Under the pieces are notes generated by a model. It ran no database searches and was not told the DNA's origin. It saw nothing but the letters and a program-made list of their open reading frames with translations. Position numbers and translations under genes: made by a program. This document shows positions 22,704-32,157 of a stretch of 64,000 bases of DNA, piece after piece (the first letter of the stretch is position 1; each line of letters opens with the position of its first letter). Source of the DNA: Hypericum androsaemum (taxonomy: Eukaryota; Streptophyta; Magnoliopsida; Malpighiales; Hypericaceae); contig OZ023195.1 in the NCBI GenBank assembly GCA_963995505.1, forward strand, positions 5,600,109 to 5,664,108, written 5' to 3'.

Positions 22704-24457
22704 TCTTTGAGGGAATGGTAGTCAGGGAGCTTTAGGTGGTGGTGGCACGTAGACTTCTTCTTCAGCACTCTCAACTGGGTGACTTCTCTCTCTCTCTCTG
22801 CCTCTACTTCTTTCTCCTCCTCAATGGCTTCCATAGGATCGTCATTGTTCTTTCGGGTTGTCTCTTGAGAAGCTATTTTCTTACCACTCCTCAAAGAAAT
22901 TGCACTCATATTTCCTCGAGGATACACTTCCGTGGAGCTAGGAAGAGAATCGGACGCTCTGTGGGCACTCGCCTTTGCAATTTCTCCAAGTTGCCTCTCT
23001 ATATTATGCATGGCGGTTGCTTGACCCTTGAGGATTTGTTCAAAGTTATCTTGCCTTGAGCTTTGTTGTTGTATAGCGGCCAAAATTTGGCCTTGTTGGC
23101 TAACCACCCCTCCAACTTCTTGCATAAATTTTTCCATCTTGTCAAACTTCTCCTCCATAGTGCCCATTCTATCTGTCAAGAACGTACGTGGTTGGAAACC
23201 CGAAGGGGGCCCTTGAGGTTGATACCGAAGAGGAGGTCCTTTATCAGGGACCATCGCCATATTTTTGCCACTATTTCCTCCCTTCCAAGAGAAATTTGGG
23301 TGATTTCTCCACCCCGGATTGTAGGTGGAGGAATAGGGGTTATTTTCCATCCTATTTGTCCCTTGACCTTGGTCTTGGCCTTGGCCACCAACAAAGTGTG
23401 CTTGCTCTACTTCCGTGTTCATCATAGCACATTCTTGCATCTCGTGGCCAACATTTCCACACGCTTCACAAGTCGTCCTTACGGCTGTCGCATTGGTCTT
23501 GTTCAAGCTAAGATCGTTCACTTTTCTTACCAACTATGCCAATTGGACTTGAATAGAGGAGGCAACATCAACATCAATCACTCCCTTTTGCTGGCTAATA
23601 GGTTGTCTTCCTCTCTCATTCGCCATAAGGATATTTGTAGCTGCTAATTCTTCCACGATGTGGTAGGCATCATCTCTCTCTCTTCTAAAAAAGGATCCAT
23701 TAGAGACAGCATCAACCGTCCCCCTTGTAGAGGGTCCAAGACCAAAGTAAAAAGTTTGGAGTAAAGACTCCTCTGATATATTGTGGTGTGGACAACTTCT
23801 TTGTAATCCCTTGAATCTCTCCCAAGCTTCACTCAACGACTCATTCTCGAATTGTTGGAAGTTGTTAATGTCCTTCACGAGTCTATTTGTCTTGGAGAAG
23901 GGAAAATACTTGTCAAGGAAGGCATTAGCTAGCTCTTCCCATGTCGTAATTGTTGTCCCAACCAGATCCTTATACCATATCTTTGCTTTGTCCTTCAAGG
24001 TAAATGGGAACAACCTCAGCTTCACAGCATCGTTGGTAGCTCCATTGTGCTTGAAGGTATCGGCTATCTCCAGAAAATTAGCAATATGGTCATTGGGATC
24101 TTCATTCGGTAATCCATAGAATTGGACCGAAGCTTGGAGCATGTGAATCACCGCTGGCTTGATCTCGAAGGTGTTAGCTTGAATAGCAGGCCTAGGAACT
24201 CCAGACATTGCCCCTCTCAAGGTGGGCCTAGCATAGTCCATGAGAGACCTTCGAGGAACTCCAACTCCTTGTGCATCGCCTTGCGGAGCTCCTTGTGGAG
24301 CTTCTTGCACATGAGGTTGTTGATTCATCCTTGCTTGTGTCCTTCTCTCTTGTTGCAATACCCTTTCCAAGTATCCAATGTCAACGTCTACTCTGATCGG
24401 AATATGGTGCGTTGAGCGAGTTGAGCGCATGCGACAAATAAGTACCTTGTAAGACAA
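22700..24457 (-). pseudogene. Athila-type gag (broken by a stop and a frameshift)
   Basis: The first part has the retrotransposon gag fold (IWYKDLVGTTITTWEELANA, FDKYFPFSKT-like block, LLQTFYFGL). The second has a zinc knuckle CEACGNVGHEMQEC and a Gln-rich coiled segment. A TAG at 23534-23536 interrupts the two in the same frame. Near 22790 a GA-repeat appears to have slipped, shifting out of the protease frame, and a TGA lies at 22722-22724 in the protease frame. It would form the virus-like particle of the element if intact. Confidence 0.9.
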
Positions 24458-24549
24458 ACAACAAAGGCACTAAGTAACAGTAACCAAGTAAACAAAAAAT
24501 AAATATCCCAATCCAAGTTCGTAAGCCAAATTAAGCGTCTAGTACTTAA

Positions 24550-24567
24550 TCCCCGGCAACGGCGCCA
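24550..24567 (-). other. primer-binding site for tRNA-Asp
   Basis: TCCCCGGCAACGGCGCCA on the plus strand is the 3' end of plant tRNA-Asp including CCA, two bases inside the 5' LTR, so its complement on the element's strand would prime minus-strand synthesis. Confidence 0.9.
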
Positions 24568-24569
24568 AT

Positions 24570-25987
24570 TGAAAGGAAGGATTTTCACCCCTCTCGCAAT
24601 AATGAGTAAGTAAGAGATTGTCGTCCCACAAGGACTAAGCTAGGCCGCAAACTCGACTCTACCACTAGTTTAGGACTATAAGAAATGGAGGTGTCAATTC
24701 CAAACACGATATGCTACTTGAAATAAAATTGCAACTAAACAAGGCTCTAATTTAAACACTTAAAACAAGAGTGAGCATGGTACCAATGACAACCTAAATA
24801 ACCAAATGGCTTATGGGGTTTATTAAGTTCATGATATGGTCCGGATGTTTCGAAGGCAACTAATCAACGCTCTCGCGACAAACTAGTCTAAATCGATTCT
24901 TAACTAGACTTAGAAGAACCAACCATGCTCTCGCGATAAATTAGCCATCTAATCTAACTAATCACCAACTATAATCACCATCCTTTGGACAACTAGTCAC
25001 CTAAGGTGATCTCTCATCAATAGGTTTCTACTCAACTAGTTAAATGGTCCGTCAATCCTAACCCCTCTCGGCGATTAACATTAACCAAGTTCATCATCAA
25101 GGTGATCAAACAAGATAAAGCATTAAGCTCATTAACTAGTACACATACCTAGGCATGTTAACCCCCTAAACTATTGGCTAAGTAGGTGCCATCAAGGCAC
25201 CAAACTCACTAATCAACTACTCACACATATTCACCAAATAGCTCAACATATTCAAAACTATGCAAGCAAAACATGAACAAAAGAGGGAGTAAGTGAAAGC
25301 TCAAGATGATCTTCAAAGCTTCCTCAATATCCTCCTTTCCAAGGTTCACCAAGTTTTCTTCCAAATCTAAGAGTTAGTGGAGAGTTGTTACCAAAATATC
25401 TAATTGTCTCTAAAGGAAAGCCAAGCAAAGGCTTTTATACAAGATTTTTCCCCCCAAAATGTCTCAGCCACGAAATTGCAATTAAAGCCCAAAATGGGCC
25501 CAAAACAAGTCTTCAAATTCGGCCCACTTGTGATAAAATCTTGACAGAATTGGACCACGACATTGAATCCAGCGTTCTCCCCTCTTAGACTCCGAATTTG
25601 AAGAAGACCATTAGAAACAAAGTTGTAGCCCCGGATGTCTTCTTTCCAGAGCCATCTCACTCGTCTCCATCGGACTTCGGATGAGAAAGTTATCAGTATT
25701 AGAGTCGCAAGAGGTCCACCTCGCCCATGTCTTCGAGGTCTCGATTAAGCGTCCTTCCTCCCGGCAAATCAAATCGCATACGATGACCCAAGGTGACTTC
25801 ACTTCCTCCACTTCACCTCACCAAATCTCCTAGCATGAAGAAAACACAACAAAAATATAAGACTACACTAAAACAAACAATGCATGATAAATGACATTAC
25901 GACAATGAAGAACAAACAAAAGCAATAGAAACAACGGTAAATCTACTCTAAAATAAACACAAAAGATGAGTATTTTCACACTCATCA
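24570..25987 (-). repeat. 5' LTR of the Athila-type element
   Basis: 1,418 bp, same ends as the 3' LTR. Adjacent to the tRNA-Asp primer-binding site, which fixes the element's orientation. Confidence 0.95.
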
Positions 25988-25992
25988 AGTAC

Positions 25993-26743
25993 CCGATACT
26001 TCCTTCTCCGACGGCTGAAAGGAGGCCTCCCATGGTTGGACTGTAATGTAATGGTGCAGGTACAGCCAAGGACCTCCCGACATCGCCGTGTTATAGTCCT
26101 CCGGATTTGCAAAACAAACAAGGAAATAACCAAATGGGAGATCGACCATCCTCATCCCTGCTCTTGGACTCCAGATCTGGCATAGCCTATTGAGTAGGGC
26201 CCGGTAGCCCACCATTCTTCCGAGGACCTTAACCACGACCGTCTTCTTCCATGGTTCGTCTAGCTTCTCTTCCACATACTCTGACAGAATGAGGTGGGGT
26301 TGAGTCGGGATCGTAGTCAGATCCAGCGAAATCGCTCCTGAGGTGAGCCAATCCTCTTCACTTTCACGAAGGCTCGGGATGGGCTTACCGTTATGGGTGT
26401 TGACTGAGTCTCTGTAGGTCCTTCTTGTGTTACGTAACGCTCCATTCAATACAGGAGATCCATCCGTACGGGGATTGGTCAAGTCAGGTTGGGGGTTAGG
26501 GTTTGGTGACTGTGGGTTGCGGTGGGAAGGGGACAAAGTGGGAAACTGGTGGGGGTTACCTAGCGAGGAGTAGTTGGGGGTTAAGTTAGGGAGGGCTGAT
26601 TGGGCTGGAGATGAGGAAGAGGGGTCTGGGTAGGTGGGGTTCAACGGCGGAGAGGGGTCATCTGGTGGTTTAGGGGATGGTGGGTGAGTGGGGGAGAGGG
26701 AGGGTTCGGGGGGCGCAAAGTCGGGATCCATTTTTTTGTCCAT
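25993..26743 (-). pseudogene. LINE ORF1, first part (Pro-rich N-terminus and DUF4283)
   Basis: Starts MDKKMDPDFAPPEPS, has a long Pro/Ser-rich region to about residue 110, then the first half of DUF4283 (TVVVKVLGRMVGYRALLNRL, GPWLYLHHYITVQPWEASF). The frame is cut by the LTR element after about residue 249 and continues at 17294. Confidence 0.9.
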
Positions 26744-26822
26744 CTTCTTTTAAGTTAAGTGAGGGAAGGAATTTTAACTTCTAGTCCATCTTTTCGGTCG
26801 GCTCGAGGAATTGTTTTGGTGG

Positions 26823-26891
26823 ATTTTTTTTGTAAGTAGACGTATTTTATTAAAATATTTACAACTCCATGTTAGTGTAGAATTTTCTAGT
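26823..26891 (-). mobile_element. very short LINE tail insertion
   Basis: A T-run followed by a LINE-type trailer, 69 bp, between 12-bp duplications TTGTTTTGGTGG at 26811-26822 and 26892-26903. It is a strongly 5'-truncated copy. Confidence 0.75.
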
Positions 26892-26991
26892 TTGTTTTGG
26901 TGGGTCTTTGTTTGATATGTATACTTTATCGAATCAACATATATTATATGAATATATTTCTAAAAATACATATTTGCTTTCGGTTGTATTT

Positions 26992-27275
26992 TTTTTGGTA
27001 AATAGATTAATTTTATTTCATATACCCCAAAATATTGATATCAAGTAGTACAAAAATCCATGCTACTTGTTAATTACATGATTAATCTCCACGATCTCGT
27101 CAAGATTCTATGTGCAAAAGTAAATCTTGCGATCCAAACTCGCTATTTGAGTTTGACCACCTAAGTCAATCTTGGACATGACGCATAATAGCATGATTGA
27201 GAAACTCCCGATTGTACCGTTCACTTTGAAAAATGGCCTTGTTCCTAGTAAGCCAAACTCCACTTGTACTTTTTT
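26992..27275 (-). pseudogene. LINE ORF2 C-terminal fragment
   Basis: The minus strand encodes GVWLTRNKAIFQSERYNREF, a conserved phrase near the C-terminus of plant LINE ORF2 proteins, followed by stops and a trailer ending in a T-run at 26992 (plus strand). It is a different and older LINE copy than the one at 11960-26744. Confidence 0.7.
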
Positions 27276-27762
27276 TTAAAGGCAATTTTGAGATCAACTC
27301 TCTTCTTTCATATGAAAGTTTAGTCAACTAACGAACTATATGATATATTAATTTCATGAGCAATAAATTTTGGGCTAATGATCGTGTGGTGTCTGATGTT
27401 TTATAAACACCTTGTAAGCAATATGAAATTCAACCCGATCCAAGTTTCAGAAATAGAAAAACACAAATTATTAACTTTTTCATGGATCAAGAAAAATGTA
27501 TTTTTAAATACGAAGAGCTTCTGTTAATATTAGTTATCGAGTTTGAGCTAAAATAATGAGCCATGTCATTACTGTATTAGTCAATTGACTCACTTGTATT
27601 TGTGGTCCAATATGTATTATTCTTATGACAGTCAGTTTCCCAAAAAAAAAAAATACTGCAATATTAACTTTACAGATCAAAAGAAACGCCGCATCAATCT
27701 AACCTTTTTCGCTTCAAATAGTAGCCACATGCGATCCAAATTCATTCAAGTACACTTAAACC
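27276..27762. other. AT-rich spacer, nothing recognised
   Basis: No open frame of note. It ends with the CTTAAACC target sequence of the hAT element. Confidence 0.3.
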
Positions 27763-28491
27763 TAGGGGTGAGCAAAAAAACTAAGAACCATATAACCGAC
27801 CCGAACCAAACTAAAATATCCGGTCCAAAACCAGATCCAAAATGAAATGGTTTGGTGCGGTTCTTTGTTGGTAAAAAATAATGGTTCTCGGTTCCGGTCC
27901 GGATCTTTTTATAGAGAACCACAAAGATCCGGACCAAACCGTAATTTTTCTATTAGTTAGTGCTAACCCTAAAGCCTAATCTATATAAATAGTGACAGCC
28001 GCTTCTTAGGTTTTATAAAAAAAATTCACGCTTCCTCCTCTCTTTTTGGTGATAGACTCCTCTCTGAGTACAGCAAAGATTTTTTCTCTTTCAAAGCACA
28101 GGTACAATCTATTACTTATATAAATTTTTTGGTCTGTCTATTACTTATATAAATAGAGTACGTAACTTGATGGTTTAGGACAAGGAGAATTTCTTGTTTG
28201 TTATTGTTGACAGCAAGTTAGGCATTCCCAGTTAGCCACCAGCAAATTTCTTATTTTTGCATATCTCAGTTTTTAGATGCGTAGTATTTTTCGTTCAATA
28301 GATTATCTTTTCACCAAAATCTTTCTGGTCCTCGGTTCTGGACCGGACTAGAACCATTTTTTTGGTTCGGTTCTGGTCCGGATCTATAACTAAATTGGAT
28401 TGGTTCGGACATGATTTCTCTCCTCTTTTTAGTTCTCAGTTTTTATGGTTCGGATCGGATCGGTCTGGTTCGGGTCAATTGCTCACCCCTA
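27763..28491. mobile_element. non-autonomous hAT element
   Basis: 729 bp with terminal inverted repeats TAGGGGTGAGCAA and 8-bp duplications CTTAAACC (27755-27762 and 28492-28499), as expected for hAT. Subterminal regions are rich in GGTCCGGA/TCCGGACC motifs in both orientations. The core holds a promoter-like TATATAAATAG at about 27982 and a pyrimidine-rich leader ending in CAG/GTACAA, possibly remains of the autonomous parent's promoter and first exon. No transposase frame. Confidence 0.92.
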
Positions 28492-28515
28492 CTTAAACCC
28501 CTTCTCAAAAAAAAG

Positions 28516-29560
28516 TAAAAGTCCACTTACATATCCTGTGATTTTGGGTTTGGACACACTAGTACTCCGTAGTTTTTATTTCTCTGACCGGGTAACAAAA
28601 ATTATCTCTAATTAGCAACCAAGTGATATTTGCTTAACCGTAGTTAGATTAACACATATTGACATCCACATGGCACACCACATCCTTCATATTGCCACGT
28701 CATCCACGTGGCCTCTCCCCTCTCCCTCCTTCTCTCTCCTCCTTCCCCCTTCTTCTTCTTTTTCTTCTTCCCAGCCATCCAATTAAAACCCAAATTCGCA
28801 AGCGTTGGAGACGAATGCTCATCTTTGGTTTGAACTTTAGACCGCGACGATACTTAATTCCGTTGTTGAGGAGATAATTTCCAAGTCAAAGATTCCAACT
28901 TTTTTCCATTGACAGAAAACCCAAACATAAAAGAGAGCAACTTTGGTCCAATTGAAACGATGGATCCAAGGAGGGTGGTATTATTGTTGGTGGTGGTAGT
29001 CCAATTGGGCCTTCTTGCTTGTTGCTGCAACGGAAACTTTGTGTTCAACGTGGAGCCGAGGTTCTCGGGCCCCGTCAGCAACTTGAGCTCTTTCAAGGCC
29101 CACAACGTCTGCCGCCACGACAGGCTCCTCGCCGCCACCGCCGTCGACATCCCCCTTGGCAGAAATGGGTTGCCGTCCAACACCGGGTACTGCTTCTTTT
29201 TTTCTCCTTCAAGATTGTTCTTTCTGGGTCTAGATTATTTTGGAAATTGGGGTTGGGTGAGGGAGGGAGAGAGGGAAGGAGACGGATAGGTTTAGTGAAA
29301 TTGGGTGTTGGAAATTTTTGGGTTTAATTTGTTTAATGGATGAATTGATGATGTGGTAGGCCACCTCAATATACGGTTGACGTGACGTGCCATGTGGGTA
29401 AATGTAATTATGTGACATGTGTTTTAACTAACTATGGTTATGAAATATCACTTGGTTGCTATGTAGAGAAAATTTTTGTCACCCGGTCAGAGAAATCAAA
29501 ACCACAGAATAGTGGTGTGTCCAAATTCGAAACCACATGATATGTAAGTGGACTTTTACC
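28516..29560. mobile_element. gene-capturing MULE carrying an aspartic-protease first exon
   Basis: Arms of about 200 bases are inverted repeats: TAAAAGTCCACTTACATATC on the left pairs with GATATGTAAGTGGACTTTTA on the right, and matching continues through CTCTGACCGGGTAACAAAAA and CAACCAAGTGATATTT. AAAAAAAAG occurs at 28507-28515 and 29561-29569, a possible 9-bp duplication, but it is too simple to be strong evidence. Between the arms lies a piece of host gene with 5' leader, start codon and first exon. Confidence 0.75.
28960..29186 (+). pseudogene. captured exon 1 of an A1 aspartic protease-like gene
   Basis: Reads MDPRRVVLLLVVVVQLGLLA (signal peptide), then NFVFNVEPRFSG, SSFKAHNVCRHDRLLAATAV and DIPLGRNGLPSNTG. 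This order, with the xAHDxRRHxRxL and DLPLGGxxxPxxxG motifs, is the prosegment of plant aspartic proteinase-like protein 2 family members. The frame stops making sense after ACCGG/GTACTG, which looks like the exon 1 donor site. The catalytic DTG exons are not present, so it is a fragment. Confidence 0.75.
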
Positions 29561-29748
29561 AAAAAAAAGTACACTTAAACCACCTCCATCTACGTACCTG
29601 CCTTCTATATATTCCCCATCCGAGCTCAGCTTCGACGACCATAACACAGTCCAAGAGAGTACACAATCCAAAAAAAATCACCATTTCAAACTAGCCGAGA
29701 TCCCAACGGAATGACCACCGTGGGTGATTTTTTGCATGGTTTTAAAAA

Positions 29749-30420
29749 GGGTAAATTACTTTCTTGTTCCTGGGATTTCATCACCTTACTTCTAGCGTCC
29801 TCCGTTTTTCAGAAATGATCTTGTGGTCCCTGGGATTTCATCACATTATCTCTAGTGTCACCGAGGAAGGTGGCATTTTCGTACTTGACGAAGAAGCCGT
29901 CGAGCTGGAGGGCAACAGCGAGGGAGCAGAGGGTGCCGATGGCGCGAGAGACGCAGCAGAAGCAGTTCCGGAGGGGAGGTCGATGTGGCGCTGGAAGAGG
30001 CCGTAGAGCGGGGGAGGGCCGGCGAGGGAGGAGGTAAAGTTGATGGACCCCGCAGCGTACTTCACCTGCGTGCACCCTCAAAGACGAAGGTGTCGACGAC
30101 AGCGGGTGTTAGGGAGGGTAGGATGGTAATTAGAAGGAGGAGGAAAGGCGTCTTGTACATTTTTTTGTTTGATTGTTAAGTTGGGAGAGTTGGGAAGAGG
30201 GAGAAGTTGGAGGAAGAAAAATATGAAGGGAGAATTAAAAAGTGATTATATATTTTTTAAGTGGGAGGAGTATTTTGATCTTTTTTAGTGGGGGTTCGCA
30301 GAAGAAAATGACATATTCCAGCAACATAAACACCATAGTATAATAAAACTAAACACAGGGGACTACAAGATCATTTCTGAAAATCGAGGGATGCTAGAAG
30401 TATGGTCTTATTGATGGTCC
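29749..30420. mobile_element. gene-capturing MULE-like element carrying a DUF26 fragment
   Basis: Inverted arms: left 29790-29860 (ACTTCTAGCG, TTTTCAGAAATGATCTTGTG) against the reverse complement of 30300-30415 (ACTTCTAGCA, TTTTCAGAAATGATCTTGTA). The left outer end begins GGGTAAATTACT, like the MULE at 1946; the right outer end appears truncated, so no duplication is visible. The core is GC-rich and codes on the minus strand. Confidence 0.6.
29862..30160 (-). pseudogene. captured N-terminus of a DUF26 secretory/plasmodesmal protein (CRRSP/PDLP-like)
   Basis: Minus strand: a signal peptide MYKTPFLLLLITILPSLTPA, then VVDTFVFEG, then in the next frame TQVKYAAGS, LYGLFQ, and SRAIGTLCSLAVALQLDGFF followed by VKYENATFLGD. 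These are the landmarks of the first DUF26 (Gnk2) domain of cysteine-rich repeat secretory and plasmodesmata-located proteins. Frame slips occur near 30070 and 29960, an internal block is missing, and several of the family's cysteines are lost (GCFVKY has become GFFVKY). It cannot make a normal DUF26 fold. Confidence 0.72.
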
Positions 30421-31429
30421 GGCCACAAATTGGAACCAAATCCAGGTCATGTTTTACCCTAAATCTGACCTTTGGTTCAACGATGGTTAACGGTGTTAGC
30501 CACTGGTTTTTATAGTTGGACCAGCCGGCTCAGGAAAAAAATAGATTTTTGAAAAAAATATTTTTAAATAGAAGACGAATAAATGATGATTTTGTTACCT
30601 TCACATTATAATTTTGTAATAAAATTAGATAATATTATAACTATTCACTATTTTAACAATAAATATAATGAAAAATATTTTTAAATTAAAAAAAATCTCA
30701 TGTTCGATCGAAGATTCGACTAGTTGACTCACAGAGAACGAGATAAATTTTTAAGAATTCCTTTTGTATCCATCTTTTATTGAAGGATTTTCTTGTATCA
30801 ATCTTTTACTAAAAGATATTTGGTCTAGCAGTACAAGACGTACATGATATAACAGAGATTTAGGGTTCATATCCTGACAAAGTTATTCTTAGTGTAAAAA
30901 TTATAGAAATTACTAGGTTTTTTAAATTAAGTTCAACATTTTTAACCTTAGAGATGGCGGTCCGACCGGCAGTCCTACCAGTCGGACCACGAATCGGAGT
31001 CTTGAGCGGGTTAGAAAACCAGGTACCCACAGTTACCTAACGAAACGGACAATTTTCAGTCAGACCGGACAGTTGGCTGAGATTTTTGACCCGAAAAATT
31101 CTAGTTCGTTAGGTTTGACCAAAAAGTGAACCAAAAAATTCAGAATTCACCCAACCCAAACCAACCCAAAAATTAAAAAAAATCAGATCATATACTCGAT
31201 TTTTCTAAATTAACACAAAATAAACTAAATCAACAAAGATAATATACTAAATATAAAATAAATTGACCAATATATTGAGAATATTAATTTTTAAACCTAT
31301 TATTTACTATATATATATATCCGATCTGACCATCGGTCTGATTAGTCGGACCAATAAACCTAAAAATCGGACCAAAATCTGAGTCGCTCTCCTGATATTT
31401 TTGAAAATAATGCTTTTTCAGCTTGGACT
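30421..31429. other. AT-rich spacer with repeat debris
   Basis: Contains a SINE-like copy (30815-30925) and, around 30955-31390, GGTCCGACC/TCGGACC motifs in both orientations that may be the ends of an old DNA transposon. A near-duplicate TTGTATC.ATCTTTTA..GAA occurs at 30765 and 30794. No gene seen. Confidence 0.35.
30815..30925 (+). mobile_element. SINE-like copy (109-bp family)
   Basis: Has a box A-like TTGGTCTAGCAGTACAAGA, a box B-like GGGTTCATATCCTGAC about 45 bases on, and a trailer GTGTAAAAATTATAGAAATT. The same order occurs at 32712 (reverse), 41688 and 42855. Clear duplications are not visible at this copy. Confidence 0.5.
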
Positions 31430-32157
31430 TTTAGCTGCCACCAGCTTTTCAGTCTATTCTAAAAAAACACTTTTCAGTCGACTGGAGGCAAATTATCCAT
31501 CACAAATTTTGGAGGCAACGTGTTTCGTTTCCAGCCACATCACCTTCTAACCTCATCCTGATCAAAGAAGAGAAATTTATGTTTCATTCTATTATTTTGA
31601 CATGCATGCGTTGGCCTGGACCTTCATGCATCACGCAAATTTACTCGTTGAAAGTTCAACACTAATATTACGTAATTTTGTCGACTTGTACGCTTAAATA
31701 TTTTATTCATCTGAAATCTAAATTATTTATTAGTTAAAAATATTAGAATTCGAACCAATTCGAACACTCACGGATAAAAAAATTATGATATACTTGCGGT
31801 ATCCGTTCACATGTGTTATACAGTACGAGATTCAACTCCAATTCCACAAAAATTGAAAAACGCTAACTACAAATTTCCCGGTGACCAAAACGAAACCGAA
31901 TACCTCCATTCTTCCAATACCTTTCATGTTGGAAAGTGTCCAAGAAATTAACAATATAGAAAGGATGAGCTAGCGACCGATAGAAAAGTCGGATGAGCTA
32001 GCGACTGTTAGGAGGATGTTACATAAAGTTGCATTTCACATGAAAATATGTTCCATCTATCATTCCAAGCATCCATCTTATAGATTCCCGATCCGAGCTC
32101 ACTTAATCTAAAAAAACCCAGTTTCCTGTCTATTAACTCGGTCGGAAATAAATTATC
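31430..32157 (+). promoter_or_regulatory. promoter and 5' flank of GST2 (duplicate of the GST1 flank)
   Basis: Matches 8777-9581 over nearly its whole length. Differences include a local repeat of CTTTTCAGTC and loss of the TATAAAG of GST1; here the nearest TATA-like motif is CTTATAGATT at about 32088. Expression of GST2 may therefore differ. Confidence 0.55.

Larger units (their letters stand above)
17300..25987 (-). mobile_element. Athila-type Ty3 LTR retrotransposon, internally deleted
   Basis: An 8,688-bp element in minus orientation with 5-bp duplication AGTAC (17295-17299 and 25988-25992), LTRs starting TG and ending CA, and a primer-binding site matching the 3' end of plant tRNA-Asp, as usual for Athila. 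It has gag and a protease, but most of reverse transcriptase, all RNase H and most of integrase are missing; a long non-coding stretch lies between pol and the 3' LTR, where Athila elements may have an env-like gene. It is inserted in the LINE ORF1. Being defective, it would have needed proteins in trans if it moved in this form. Confidence 0.95.
11960..26744 (-). mobile_element. L1-type LINE, near full length, split by an LTR retrotransposon
   Basis: The element lies on the minus strand between perfect 16-bp duplications, TTCTTTTAAGTTAAGT (11944-11959 and 26745-26760). Its poly-A tail is the T-run at 11960. Removing the 8,688-bp LTR element and its 5-bp duplication leaves about 6.1 kb, the usual size of a plant L1. 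It carries ORF1 (DUF4283 domain plus zinc knuckle, at 26743-25993 and 17294-16394) and ORF2 (endonuclease, reverse transcriptase and RNase H, at 16116-11994). ORF1 begins one base inside the 5' boundary, so a small 5' truncation is possible. Several frame breaks make it dead. Confidence 0.95.

Noticed and set aside
29570..29720. Remnant GST promoter after the aspartic-protease MULE
   Set aside because: CACTTAAACCACCTCCATCTAC resembles the GST flanks, but the match is short and no exon follows, so I did not annotate it.
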